Positions 18,134 to 27,005 are shown, counted from the stretch's first letter. The stretch is DNA of 64,000 nt from Streptomyces alboniger (GCF_008704395.1 NZ_CP023695.1:5704001-5768000); one strand, 5' to 3'. Notes: generated by a model not told the origin, from the sequence alone. Numbers and translations: made by a program.

Positions 18134-18539
18134 CGGTGACCCGGTCGGACGTCACCAGACGGGTACGGCGACGGCTCCGTTCGGTGTCCGAGGCAACTGC
18201 CCGGGGCAGAAAAGACCTGGTGGTTGCCAAGAACGGCTTGTCGTGGCAGGCTCCGCAGATAAGGATGATCTCCACGCCCCCAGGGCCCCGCAGGAGAAGC
18301 AGCGCCGCCCGTTCCCGGGCCGCGCGCCCCCGGGTCGCCCGCCAATACGGGGCGTGATCGTGTTGACCGTCAAACTTTTTGGTGAGACTCTGGAAGCCCC
18401 GCGCACCTTAGCTGTTTGGCATGTGAGAACGGCCAGCAAGACCAGCAGAACAAAGAGTGCCAGACACCGCGGGTGCGATTCCCTCACGACCCACACCGCA
18501 CCGCTTCGGTCGGTCACTCATTGTGGAGGACCATCCATC
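18134..18539. other. Gene-free 406-bp region upstream of the small coiled-coil gene
   Basis: I find no credible gene here. A TTGACC hexamer at 18363 lies in an AT-richer patch (CAAACTTTTTGG), about 180 bp before the next gene, but no good -10 sits 16-18 bp beyond it. The stretch to 18539 could be a long leader. GTGGAGGA at about 18523-18530 is the ribosome-binding site of the next gene. Confidence 0.4.
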
Positions 18540-18743
18540 ATGGCAAAGGCGCTTCTCGGTTACGTCGGCGGCAGCGACCCGCGACTCCTCGCCGAGATGC
18601 GACGGCTCCAGCAGCGCGTCCAGGACCTGGAATCCGAGCTCGTTCGGATCCAGCAGGAGAACGACGCGCTCGCGGCTGCCGCTTCTCACGAATCGCTCAT
18701 GGAGAGCATCGACGTACCCCAGGCGGAGCCTGCGCTCACCTGA
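18540..18743 (+). CDS. Small coiled-coil protein upstream of smc
   Basis: A 67-residue protein starts M-A-K-A-L-L-G-Y-V-G-G-S-D-P-R-L-L-A-E-M and continues into a leucine-heptad helix (R-R-L-Q-Q-R-V-Q-D-L-E-S-E-L-V-R-I-Q-Q-E-N-D-A-L), like a short bZIP coil, ending in an acidic tail. ATG 18540 has GGAGGA 8 nt upstream. I do not recognise a characterised family. It is followed by a strong terminator, so it is a separate unit from smc despite adjacency. Dimerisation through the coil is likely; function is unknown. Confidence 0.8.
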   Translation: MAKALLGYVGGSDPRLLAEMRRLQQRVQDLESELVRIQQENDALAAAASHESLMESIDVPQAEPALT

Positions 18744-18841
18744 CCACCCTTGATGAAGCACACACCAGGGCCTTGCCTTAAAGGCGCCTCGTAATAAGCA
18801 CGTGGTCAGGCTGTCCTGTCAGCCGCTGTCTCCAGATCTGC

Positions 18842-18870
18842 AAGGGACGCTTCGGCGTCCCTTCTTTCTT
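18842..18870 (+). terminator. Rho-independent terminator after the small coiled-coil gene
   Basis: AAGGGACGC-TTCG-GCGTCCCTT forms a perfect 9-bp stem with a UUCG tetraloop, followed by CTTTCTT. It lies about 100 bp after the stop and 110 bp before smc. Confidence 0.92.
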
Positions 18871-18981
18871 GCTCTCGCGTACTTACTCCCCCGTACTCCC
18901 GCGTACGCCGCTTCCTTTACCGTCTGATGTGCCCTGCACCTTCATCGGTGAAACGGTCAGTGAAAGGTAGAGTCCGACGGC

Positions 18982-21900
18982 GTGCATCTCAAGGCCCTGA
19001 CCCTGCGCGGATTCAAGTCCTTCGCGTCGGCCACGACACTCAAGTTCGAACCCGGCATCACCTGCGTCGTCGGCCCGAACGGCTCCGGCAAGTCCAATGT
19101 CGTGGACGCGCTCAGCTGGGTCATGGGGGAGCAGGGCGCCAAGTCGCTGCGCGGCGGCAAGATGGAGGACGTCATCTTCGCCGGCACCACCGGGCGGCCC
19201 CCGCTCGGCCGCGCCGAGGTCTCCCTCACCATCGACAACTCCGACGGCGCGCTCCCCATCGAGTACGCCGAGGTCACCATCACGCGGATCATGTTCCGCA
19301 ACGGCGGCAGCGAGTACCAGATCAACGGCGATACCTGCCGCCTCCTCGACATCCAGGAACTGCTCTCCGACTCCGGCATCGGCCGCGAGATGCACGTCAT
19401 CGTCGGCCAGGGCCAGCTCGACGGCGTGCTGCACGCCGACCCGATGGGGCGCCGCGCCTTCATCGAGGAGGCAGCGGGCGTCCTCAAGCACCGCAAGCGC
19501 AAAGAGAAGGCGCTGCGCAAGCTCGACGCGATGCGGGCCAATCTGGCGCGCGTCCAGGACCTCACCGACGAACTGCGCCGCCAGCTGAAGCCGCTCGGAC
19601 GGCAGGCCGCCGTGGCGCGCAGGGCCGCCGTCATCCAGGCCGATCTGCGCGACGCCCGCCTGCGGCTGCTCGCCCACGACCTCGTACGGCTGCGCGAGGC
19701 GCTGAACGCGGAGGTCGCCGACGAGGCCGCCCTCAAGGAGCGCAAGGACCGCGCCGAGGCCGAGCTGAGGGCCGCCCAGCAGCGCGAGGCACAGCTCGAA
19801 GACGAGGTACGACGCCTCAGCCCGCGCCTGCAACGGGCCCAGCAGACCTGGTACGAGCTGTCGCAGCTCGCCGAGCGGGTGCGCGGCACCGTCTCCCTGG
19901 CCGACGCCCGCGTCAAGAGCGCCACCGCCGCGCCCCCCGAGGAGCGGCGCGGACGCGACCCCGAGGACATGGAGCGCGAGGCCGCGCGGATCCGGGAGCA
20001 GGAGGCCGAGCTGGCGGCCGCGCTTGAGGCCGCCGAGCACGCGCTGGACGACACGGTCGCCCACCGGGCCGAGCTGGAGCGCCAGCTGGCGGTCGAGGAG
20101 CGCCGGCTCAAGGACGTGGCGCGGGCCATCGCCGACCGGCGTGAAGGGCTGGCTCGCCTCGGTGGCCAGGTGAACGCGGCCCGTTCGCGTGCCGCCTCGG
20201 CCCAGGCGGAGATCGAACGTCTCGTCCTCGCCCGCGACGAGGCCGCCGAGCGCGCGGTCACCGCACAGGAGGAGTACGAGCAGCTCAAGGCCGAGGTCGA
20301 CGGACTCGACGCGGACGACGCGCTGCTGGGCGAGCGGCACGACGCGGCCAAGCGGGACCTCGCGGAGGCAGAGGCCGCGCTCACCGCGGCGCGGGAGGCG
20401 GCGACCGCCGCCGAGCGCCGGCGGGCCGCGGTCGCCGCCCGGCACGACGCGCTCGCCCTCGGACTGCGGCTCAAGGACGGCACCGGCGCGCTGCTCGGTG
20501 CCGGGGATCAGCTGACGGGGCTCCTCGGCCCCGCCGCGGGTTTGCTCACCGTCGCCCCCGGCTACGAGGTCCCGGTCGCGGCCGCGCTCGGCGCCGCCGC
20601 CGACGCGATCGCGGTGAACGGTCCGAGCGCGGCCGCCGAGGCGATCCGGCGCTTGCGCAAACAGGACGCGGGGCGTGCGGCGCTGCTGCTCGGCGGCGCC
20701 CCGGACGACGTACAGCCGGAGCGCGCCGAGGGCCCGTCCCGCGCCGCGGATCTCGTGCGGGGGCCCGATGAGCTGATGCCCGCCGTGCGGCGGCTGCTGC
20801 GCGGGATCGTCGTCGTGGGCACGCTGGAGGACGCGGAGGACCTCGTCTACGCCCACCCGGAGCTGACCGCAGTCACCGCGGAGGGCGATCTGCTCGGGGC
20901 GCACTTCGCACAGGGCGGGTCCGCAGGCGCGCCCAGCCTGCTGGAGGTGCAGGCCTCCGTCGACGAGGCCGCGGCCGAACTGGCGGAACTGGCCGTCACC
21001 TGCGAGGAGTTGGCCAAGGAGCAGGATCGGGTGGCGGAGCGGCGCAGGGAATGTGTGGCGCTCGTCGAGGAGTTGGGGGAGCGGCGCAGGGCCGCCGACC
21101 GGGAGAAGTCCTCCGTGGCGCAGCAGTTGGGGCGTCTGGCGGGGCAGGCGCGGGGCGCCTCGGGCGAGGCCGAGCGGTCCGCGGCCGCCGCGGCCAAGGC
21201 GCAGGAGGCGCTGGAGCGGGCGGTCGAGGAGGCGGAGGAGCTGGCCGAGCGGCTCGCCGTGGCGGAGGAGGCGGCCCCCGCCGGGGAAAGAGCGGAGGAG
21301 GAGCCCGACACCTCCGTGCGGGACCGCCTCGCCGCGGACGGGGCCAACGCCCGCCAGACCGAGATGGAGGCCAGGCTTCAGGCGCGTACGCACGAGGAGC
21401 GGGTGAAGGGGCTCGCGGGGCGGGCCGACTCCCTGGACCGGGCCGCGCGCGCCGAACGTGAGGCACGCGCGCGTGCCGAGCGGCGCGCGGCGCGGCTGCG
21501 CCACGAGGCAGCCGTTGCCGAGGCCGTCGCCTCCGGTGGGCGGCAGCTGCTCGCGCACGTCGAGGTCTCCCTCGTACGCGCCGGTGAGGAGCGCACCGCG
21601 GCCGAGCGCGCCAAGGAGGTGCGGGAGCGCGAGCTGGCCGCCGAGCGCGACCGGGGCCGCGATCTGAAGGCGGAACTCGACAAGCTGACGGATTCGGTCC
21701 ACCGCGGTGAGGTACTCGGTGCCGAGAAGCGGCTGCGGATCGAGCAGCTGGAGGCCAAGGCGCTGGAGGAACTCGGTGTGGAACCGGCGGGGCTCGTGGC
21801 CGACTACGGCCCCGACCAGCCCGTGCCGCCCTCGCCCCCCGCCGAGGGGGAGGAGCTGCCCGAGGACCCGGAGCACCCGCGGAACCGGCCGGTGCCGTTC

Positions 21901-22548
21901 GTCCGCGCCGAGCAGGAGAAGCGCCTCAAGTCCGCCGAACGGGCGTATCAGCAGCTCGGGAAGGTGAACCCGCTGGCCCTTGAGGAGTTCGCGGCGCTGG
22001 AGGAACGCCACAAGTTCCTCAGCGAGCAGCTGGAAGACCTGAAGAAGACGAGGACCGACCTGCTCCAGGTGATCAAGGAGGTCGACGAGCGCGTCGAGCA
22101 GGTCTTCACCGAGGCCTACCGGGACACGGCCCGGGAGTTCGAGGGCGTCTTCTCGCGGCTGTTCCCCGGCGGCGAGGGGCGGCTCATCCTGACCGATCCC
22201 GACAACATGCTCGCCACGGGTGTGGACGTCGAGGCCCGGCCGCCGGGCAAGAAGGTCAAGCGGCTCTCGCTCCTTTCGGGCGGCGAGCGGTCGCTGACGG
22301 CCGTCGCGCTGCTCGTCTCGATCTTCAAGGCGCGGCCCAGCCCGTTCTACGTGATGGACGAGGTCGAGGCGGCGCTCGACGACACCAACCTCCAGCGGCT
22401 CATCCGCATCATGCAGGAGCTCCAGGAGGCCTCGCAGCTCATCGTGATCACGCACCAGAAGCGCACGATGGAGGTCGCGGACGCGCTGTACGGCGTCTCG
22501 ATGCAGGGCGACGGCGTGTCCAAGGTCATCAGCCAGCGGCTCCGCTAG
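18982..22548 (+). CDS. smc: Chromosome segregation protein Smc
   Basis: Smc is the ATPase core of the condensin that organises and segregates chromosomes, here including sporulation-associated segregation. The 1188-residue protein has Walker A G-P-N-G-S-G-K-S (31-38), coiled-coil arms of Ala/Glu/Arg-rich heptads (about 170-500 and 670-1000), a hinge (about 510-660, starting G-A-G-D-Q-L-T-G-L-L-G), the ABC signature L-S-L-L-S-G-G-E-R-S-L-T-A-V-A (about 1093-1107) and Walker B F-Y-V-M-D-E-V-E-A-A-L-D-D (about 1121). GTG start at 18982. It stands alone; the partner genes scpA and scpB are not in the window. Confidence 0.97.
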   Translation: MHLKALTLRGFKSFASATTLKFEPGITCVVGPNGSGKSNVVDALSWVMGEQGAKSLRGGKMEDVIFAGTTGRPPLGRAEVSLTIDNSDGALPIEYAEVTITRIMFRNGGSEYQINGDTCRLLDIQELLSDSGIGREMHVIVGQGQLDGVLHADPMGRRAFIEEAAGVLKHRKRKEKALRKLDAMRANLARVQDLTDELRRQLKPLGRQAAVARRAAVIQADLRDARLRLLAHDLVRLREALNAEVADEAALKERKDRAEAELRAAQQREAQLEDEVRRLSPRLQRAQQTWYELSQLAERVRGTVSLADARVKSATAAPPEERRGRDPEDMEREAARIREQEAELAAALEAAEHALDDTVAHRAELERQLAVEERRLKDVARAIADRREGLARLGGQVNAARSRAASAQAEIERLVLARDEAAERAVTAQEEYEQLKAEVDGLDADDALLGERHDAAKRDLAEAEAALTAAREAATAAERRRAAVAARHDALALGLRLKDGTGALLGAGDQLTGLLGPAAGLLTVAPGYEVPVAAALGAAADAIAVNGPSAAAEAIRRLRKQDAGRAALLLGGAPDDVQPERAEGPSRAADLVRGPDELMPAVRRLLRGIVVVGTLEDAEDLVYAHPELTAVTAEGDLLGAHFAQGGSAGAPSLLEVQASVDEAAAELAELAVTCEELAKEQDRVAERRRECVALVEELGERRRAADREKSSVAQQLGRLAGQARGASGEAERSAAAAAKAQEALERAVEEAEELAERLAVAEEAAPAGERAEEEPDTSVRDRLAADGANARQTEMEARLQARTHEERVKGLAGRADSLDRAARAEREARARAERRAARLRHEAAVAEAVASGGRQLLAHVEVSLVRAGEERTAAERAKEVRERELAAERDRGRDLKAELDKLTDSVHRGEVLGAEKRLRIEQLEAKALEELGVEPAGLVADYGPDQPVPPSPPAEGEELPEDPEHPRNRPVPFVRAEQEKRLKSAERAYQQLGKVNPLALEEFAALEERHKFLSEQLEDLKKTRTDLLQVIKEVDERVEQVFTEAYRDTAREFEGVFSRLFPGGEGRLILTDPDNMLATGVDVEARPPGKKVKRLSLLSGGERSLTAVALLVSIFKARPSPFYVMDEVEAALDDTNLQRLIRIMQELQEASQLIVITHQKRTMEVADALYGVSMQGDGVSKVISQRLR

Positions 22549-22564
22549 GCACTCACTTCAACGC

Positions 22565-22709
22565 TTCAAGACTTGAACGAAATCACTCTCGGTGCGCCTC
22601 AAAATACGCACCCGCCCCCCTATTGACTTCGAAACTTGAAGGCATAGTCTCTGCAACGTTGCTTTTACCTTCAGGTGGTGGGCGGCGTGAAGTTGTGCGC
22701 CACTTGAAG
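22565..22709 (+). promoter_or_regulatory. glcP upstream control region with ACTTGAA repeats and promoter
   Basis: The smc-glcP gap holds a perfect 13-bp palindrome TTCAAGACTTGAA (22565-22577), the near-palindromic CTTCGAAACTTGAAG (22627-22641) and ACTTGAAG (22702-22709). The heptamer ACTTGAA thus occurs at 22571, 22634 and 22702, spaced 63 and 68 bp. A candidate promoter TTGACT-16-TAGTCT (22623-22650) overlaps the middle copy. This looks like a multi-site operator for sugar-dependent control; the regulator is unknown. Confidence 0.6.
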
Positions 22710-22757
22710 AGCTCGCCCCCACCCCCGGCAGTGCAGCCGGTGGCCCGAGGAGTACAC

Positions 22758-24182
22758 GTGACCAGCACATCGCAGGCGCCACAGTCCGGAGCCAGAGAGG
22801 CCCACCCGGACCATCTCGGCCATGTCATCTTCATTACGGCGGCCGCCGCGATGGGTGGCTTCCTCTTCGGCTACGACAGTTCGGTGATCAATGGCGCGAC
22901 CGTCGCCATCCAGCACCGCTTCGACGTCGACGCCGACACGCTCGGCTGGATCATCGCCACCGCGCTCCTCGGCTGTGCTGTGGGTGCCGCCGTCGCCGGT
23001 CGCGTCGCCGACCGCATCGGCCGCATCCGCTGTATGCAGATCGCCGCTGTGCTCTTCGCGGCGAGCGCCGTCGGCTCGGCCCTGCCCTTCGCGGCCTGGG
23101 ACCTCACGATGTGGCGCCTGATCGGCGGCGTCGGCATCGGCATGGCCTCGGTGATCGGCCCGGCCTACATCGCCGAGGTCGCGCCGCCCGCCTACCGCGG
23201 CCGCCTCGCCTCGTTCCAGCAGGCCGCCATCGTCATCGGCATCGCGGTCTCCCAGCTGGTCAACTGGGGCATCCTGAACATGGCCGACGGCGACCAGCGC
23301 GGCAAGCTGGCGGGCCTGGAGGCCTGGCAGTGGATGCTCGGCGTCATGGTCGTCCCGGCTCTGCTCTACGGCCTGCTGTCCTTCATCATCCCGGAGTCGC
23401 CGCGCTTCCTGGTCTCGGCCGGCCGTGACGCCGAGGCCAAGAAGGTCCTCGGCGAGGTCGAGGGCCACACCATCGACCTGGACGCGCGCGTCGCCGAGAT
23501 CGAGCACGGCCTGCACCGGGAGCACAAGCCGTCCTTCAAGGACCTGCTGGGCAAGGTCGGCTTCCTGCCGATCGTCTGGATCGGCATCGGGCTCTCGGTC
23601 TTCCAGCAGCTCGTCGGCATCAACGTGATCTTCTACTACTCGAACCAGCTGTGGCAGTCGATCGGCAAGGACCCCGCCAGCTCGTTCCTGTACTCGTTCG
23701 AGACCTCGATCGTGAACATCATCGGCACGGTCATCGCGATGATCTTCGTCGACCGCATCGGCCGCAAGCCGCTGGCCATCATCGGCTCCGCGGGCATGGC
23801 CGCCGCGCTGTTCACGATGGCCTGGGCGTTCTCGTACAAGACCGGCTCCGGTGACAACGTCTCGCTGCCCAACGCGCAGGGCCTGACCGCGATCATCGCC
23901 GCCAACGCCTTCGTGCTCTTCTTCGCCCTGTCCTGGGGCGTGGTGGTCTGGGTGCTGCTCGGCGAGATCTTCCCCAACCGGATCCGCGCCGCCGCGCTCG
24001 GTGTGGCCGCCTCCGCGCAGTGGCTCGCCAACTTCGCGATCACCAAGACCTTCCCGAGCATGGCCGAGTGGTCCCTGACCGGCTCGTACATCATCTACGG
24101 CGCCTTCGCCGCGATCTCGATCCCCTTCGTCATGAAGTTCGTCAAGGAGACGAAGGGCAAGGCCCTGGAGGAGATGGGCTAA
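22758..24182 (+). CDS. glcP: Glucose permease, MFS sugar transporter family
   Basis: The 474-residue membrane protein has about 12 transmembrane segments and sugar-porter motifs: G-F-L-F-G-Y-D-S-S-V-I-N-G-A, D-R-I-G-R (twice), P-E-S-P-R-F-L-V, Q-Q-L-V-G-I-N-V-I-F-Y-Y-S and a C-terminal E-T-K-G-K. It closely resembles GlcP, the main proton-linked glucose uptake system of Streptomyces, which lies after smc in S. coelicolor. GTG 22758 is chosen because CCGAGGAG precedes it and the length and N-terminus (T-S-T-S-Q-A-P) fit GlcP; earlier in-frame starts would run through the promoter repeats. Confidence 0.92.
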   Translation: MTSTSQAPQSGAREAHPDHLGHVIFITAAAAMGGFLFGYDSSVINGATVAIQHRFDVDADTLGWIIATALLGCAVGAAVAGRVADRIGRIRCMQIAAVLFAASAVGSALPFAAWDLTMWRLIGGVGIGMASVIGPAYIAEVAPPAYRGRLASFQQAAIVIGIAVSQLVNWGILNMADGDQRGKLAGLEAWQWMLGVMVVPALLYGLLSFIIPESPRFLVSAGRDAEAKKVLGEVEGHTIDLDARVAEIEHGLHREHKPSFKDLLGKVGFLPIVWIGIGLSVFQQLVGINVIFYYSNQLWQSIGKDPASSFLYSFETSIVNIIGTVIAMIFVDRIGRKPLAIIGSAGMAAALFTMAWAFSYKTGSGDNVSLPNAQGLTAIIAANAFVLFFALSWGVVVWVLLGEIFPNRIRAAALGVAASAQWLANFAITKTFPSMAEWSLTGSYIIYGAFAAISIPFVMKFVKETKGKALEEMG

Positions 24183-24211
24183 AACCCCGCTGCCCCCTCC
24201 TCTTCAGGAAG

Positions 24212-24259
24212 CTGCCCCGGTTCAAGGACTCGTGCTCACTTGTCCTTCAGCCGGGGCAG
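24212..24259. terminator. Candidate bidirectional terminator between glcP and the luciferase-like gene
   Basis: CTGCCCCGG (24212-24220) pairs with CCGGGGCAG (24251-24259), and inside it AAGGAC pairs with GTCCTT. The structure lies 30 bp after the glcP stop and covers the last codons and stop of the convergent flavoprotein gene. Confidence 0.6.
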
Positions 24260-25228
24260 TACGTTTTCGCAGAAGTGGTGCAGGCTGCGCCAGCCCTCGT
24301 CGACGGGCATCCCGCCGACCAGCGGGTGCAGGATCAGGCTGCCGGTGTCGCCCTTCGCGTACGCCACGCACTCCTCGGGCGTCAGGACGCGGTAGACGCC
24401 CTCCGCGCGCAGCTCCTCGACGGTGGTGGCCGCCGACTTCACCGCCGAGCGGATGGCCCCCGGGGACTCGGGCTGCCAGGAGGCGTACGTACGCGCCTCG
24501 TGCAGGAAGTGCCTGCCGTGCTCGGCCCAGGTGCGGTCGGGGTCGTCGGCGATGTGCAGCAGGGGGGTCTCGGCGGCGGGCATCATCGTCCAGCCCTCGG
24601 TGCCGTGCTCCGCGAGCTGCTCCCGGTAGTAGGCCTCCAGGTCGGGCAGGTGCGCGCTCGGGAAGAACGGCAGGCCGAGCCGGGCCGCGCGCCGTGCCGC
24701 CGCCTTCGACGAGCCGCCGACCAGCAGCATCGGATGCGGCTGGGTGAAGGGGCGCGGAGTGACGCGCACCGTGCGGTCGCGGTAGGCGAAGGGCTCGCCC
24801 GTCCAGGCCTTGAGCAGCGTCTCCAGAAGCTCGTCCTGGAGCTTGCCGCGACTCCTGAAGTCGACGCCCGCCCGCTCGTACTCCTCGGGCCGGTAGCCGA
24901 TCCCCGCCACGGTGACCAGGCGGCCGCCGCTGAGCAGGTCGAGTACGGCGATGTCCTCGGCGAGCCGGATCGGGTCGTGCAGCGGGCCGATGACCGCGGA
25001 CACCGTCACCGCGATGCGCCGTGTCGCGCCGAAGACGGCGCCGGCGAAGGCCAGGGGCGAGGGCAGCCAGTTGTTCTCGGCGCCGTGGTGCTCCTCGGTC
25101 TGGATGGTGGAGATGCCGCGGTCGTCCGCGTACGCGGCCATCTCCAGCGCGGTCCTGTAGCGCTCGCTCAGCGAGGCGGGCGTCGCCGCGGGATCGACGA
25201 GGTTGAACCGTACGACTGTGGCGGGCAT
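24236..25228 (-). CDS. Luciferase-like (LLM class) flavin-dependent oxidoreductase
   Basis: The 330-residue protein is a bacterial-luciferase-fold TIM barrel: V-V-R-F-N-L-V-D-P, A-A-Y-A-D-D-R-G-I-S-T-I-Q-T-E-E-H-H, A-E-D-I-A-V-L-D-L-L-S-G-G-R-L-V-T-V-A-G-I-G-Y-R and L-L-V-G-G-S-S-K-A-A-A-R-R-A-A-R-L-G. Such enzymes use FMN or F420 to oxidise or reduce varied small molecules; the substrate cannot be assigned. It follows the NCS1 permease on the same strand (118 bp gap), so an imported nitrogenous base is a conceivable but unproven substrate. A hairpin covers its Shine-Dalgarno, suggesting translational control or attenuation. Confidence 0.88.
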   Translation of the reverse strand: MPATVVRFNLVDPAATPASLSERYRTALEMAAYADDRGISTIQTEEHHGAENNWLPSPLAFAGAVFGATRRIAVTVSAVIGPLHDPIRLAEDIAVLDLLSGGRLVTVAGIGYRPEEYERAGVDFRSRGKLQDELLETLLKAWTGEPFAYRDRTVRVTPRPFTQPHPMLLVGGSSKAAARRAARLGLPFFPSAHLPDLEAYYREQLAEHGTEGWTMMPAAETPLLHIADDPDRTWAEHGRHFLHEARTYASWQPESPGAIRSAVKSAATTVEELRAEGVYRVLTPEECVAYAKGDTGSLILHPLVGGMPVDEGWRSLHHFCENVLPRLKDK

Positions 25229-25232
25229 GGGA

Positions 25233-25274
25233 AACGTCCCCCTTCACCGTGCGTGGGCGGCGAAGGGGGACGTT
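25233..25274 (-). promoter_or_regulatory. Hairpin covering the Shine-Dalgarno of the luciferase-like gene
   Basis: AACGTCCCCCTT and AAGGGGGACGTT form a perfect 12-bp stem with an 18-nt loop, ending 5 bp before the ATG (25228). On the minus-strand mRNA the ribosome-binding sequence AAGGGGGA is the 3' arm. TTTCCC follows. It may terminate the upstream permease transcript or hide the ribosome site. Confidence 0.75.
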
Positions 25275-25346
25275 AGCTGACGCGATGTCACAAGGGTAGC
25301 CTCGTACGGAAGTTGGCGCGGATCAGGCGCCTTGCCCGGCTCAGGC

Positions 25347-26807
25347 TCAGGCGGAGACCAGCTCGGTCTCGCCCTCGCCCTTGCCGCCCGTGGCCGCCGC
25401 GTCCTTCTCGACGAGCGGGGTCTTCGGCAGGAGCGCGTAGAGCGCGGCGGCGACGAGGATCGTGGCCAGCCAGCCCAGGCCGTGGCGGCCGATCCAGGAG
25501 GTGGCGAGCGGGCCGCTGAACCAGTCGACCTTGGTGAAGAGCAGGCCCACGATCAGGGCGACCGCCCACGCCGTCATGGCCTGCCAGGCGAAGCCGGCCT
25601 TGTACCAGTAGGCGCTGGTGCGCTTGGTGTCCATCAGGGCCTCGCCGTCGTACGTCGTGCGGCGCAGCATGTCGATGCCGAAGACGCCGATCCAGGCGGA
25701 GAACGCGACCGCGAGCAGCGTGAGGAAGGAGATGAACGAGCCCATGAAGCTCGTCGCCACGTTCATCAGGATGTAGCCGAAGATCAGGCTGATGATGGCG
25801 TTCACGCTGACCGCCCACGCGCGCGGGACCTTGATGCCGAGCGTCATGGCGGTGAAGCCCGCGGAGTACATCGACATCGAGTTGATCAGCAGCATGCCGA
25901 CCAGGGCCATGATCAGGTACGGCACCGCGATCCACGTCGGGAGCAGCGAGCCGAGGAAGGAGACCGGGTCCTGCGCGGTGGAGAGCTTCGGCGCGGAGAC
26001 CGCCATGACGGCGCCCATCAGGACCATCGGGACGACCACGATGGCGGCGCCGCCGACCGCGTGGCCGACCAGCGGCTTGTTCGAGGCGTTCCGCGGGAGG
26101 TAGCGGGTGAAGTCGGGGCCGGTGGGGACCCAGCTGATGCCACCCGCGGCGATGGTGCCGACGCCCGCGACCATCATCGCGGTGGAGCCCGCGGGCTGGT
26201 CGAAGACGGCGGACCAGTCGGCCTCGGCGATGAGGTAGATCAGCACGAGCACGCTGAAGGCGCCGAAGGCGTACGTCGACCACGTGCTGCAGATGTGCAG
26301 GATCTTGCGGCCCAGGCCGCTGATGAGGAACGTACAGGCGACGAAGGCGACGAGCGTGACGACGGTCAGCCAGGTGCTCGACTCCACACCGAAGCAGATG
26401 TCCAGGACCGTGATGATCGCGTAGGCGCCCGTGACGGCGTTGATCGTCTCCCAGCCCCAGCGGGCGACCCAGATCAGCGCGCCGGGGAAGAGGTTGCCGC
26501 GCTGGCCGAAGACCGCGCGCGAGAGCGTCATGCCCGGGGAGCCGCCGCGCTTGCCGGAGATGGAGATCAGGCCGACCATGCCGTAGCTCAGCAGGGGGGA
26601 GACGAGCGCGACAACCAGGACCTGCCAGAAGTTCAGGCCGTTGGAGACGATCAGGCCCGCGCCCATGGTGAGCAGAAGGACGCTGATGTTCGCCGCTACC
26701 CAGGTGGGGAACAGCTCGAGGGTCCGGCCCGTGCGCTCGGCGTCCGGGACGGGCTCAAGGCCGCGTGTCTCGAGGGCGCCTTCGGATTCGGCGGTGGTGC
26801 TGCTCAT
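25347..26807 (-). CDS. NCS1-family purine/cytosine-type permease
   Basis: The 486-residue membrane protein has about 12 hydrophobic segments and NCS1 hallmarks: F-P-T-W-V-A-A-N-I-S-V-L-L-L-T-M-G-A-G in TM1, G-K-R-G-G-S-P-G-M-T-L-S-R-A-V-F-G-Q-R-G-N after TM2, and W-V-P-T-G-P-D-F-T-R-Y-L-P. It should import a nucleobase or a related nitrogen heterocycle by cation symport. I start at ATG 26807 (M-S-S-T-T-A-E-S-E-G), which fits the family; an upstream ATG at 26906 would add 33 unrelated residues. Neither start has a convincing Shine-Dalgarno. It diverges from ftsY. Confidence 0.88.
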   Translation of the reverse strand: MSSTTAESEGALETRGLEPVPDAERTGRTLELFPTWVAANISVLLLTMGAGLIVSNGLNFWQVLVVALVSPLLSYGMVGLISISGKRGGSPGMTLSRAVFGQRGNLFPGALIWVARWGWETINAVTGAYAIITVLDICFGVESSTWLTVVTLVAFVACTFLISGLGRKILHICSTWSTYAFGAFSVLVLIYLIAEADWSAVFDQPAGSTAMMVAGVGTIAAGGISWVPTGPDFTRYLPRNASNKPLVGHAVGGAAIVVVPMVLMGAVMAVSAPKLSTAQDPVSFLGSLLPTWIAVPYLIMALVGMLLINSMSMYSAGFTAMTLGIKVPRAWAVSVNAIISLIFGYILMNVATSFMGSFISFLTLLAVAFSAWIGVFGIDMLRRTTYDGEALMDTKRTSAYWYKAGFAWQAMTAWAVALIVGLLFTKVDWFSGPLATSWIGRHGLGWLATILVAAALYALLPKTPLVEKDAAATGGKGEGETELVSA

Positions 26808-27005
26808 GGGGGTGGGTCCGTGCCTCTCGCTCGGCTCGCAACGTCGCGATCCGTCGGTGGGGGTAATCGCGATGGACTCTACGCGCGTTGATGCGGGGAG
26901 CTCCATCGTACTTTAGTCCGAGTCATGCCCTCCCATGGCATATGTTCTTTGGAGGAAAACACAAGCTGGGCCTCTCGTGAGGCCATGGCGGATACTGGGT
27001 GGGTT

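Noticed and set aside
18471..18486. GGGTGCGATTCCCTC looked like a tRNA T-arm
   Set aside because: The 5-bp stem does not form, the loop is TGCGATT rather than TTCGANT, and no cloverleaf or acceptor stem surrounds it.
18883..22455. A very long open frame antisense to smc
   Set aside because: It is the GC-driven shadow of the smc coding frame: Arg/Leu/Gly-rich with no domain, no ribosome site and no family match. The same applies to long antisense frames over the SARP, NCS1, glnD and sip genes.
22623..22757. Extended N-terminus of GlcP starting at 22623
   Set aside because: It would run through the promoter and operator repeats and add 45 unrelated residues; GTG 22758 has a Shine-Dalgarno and gives the normal length.
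26808..26906. 33-residue N-terminal extension of the NCS1 permease
   Set aside because: It does not resemble the family and covers the divergent promoter region; kept only as an alternative start.
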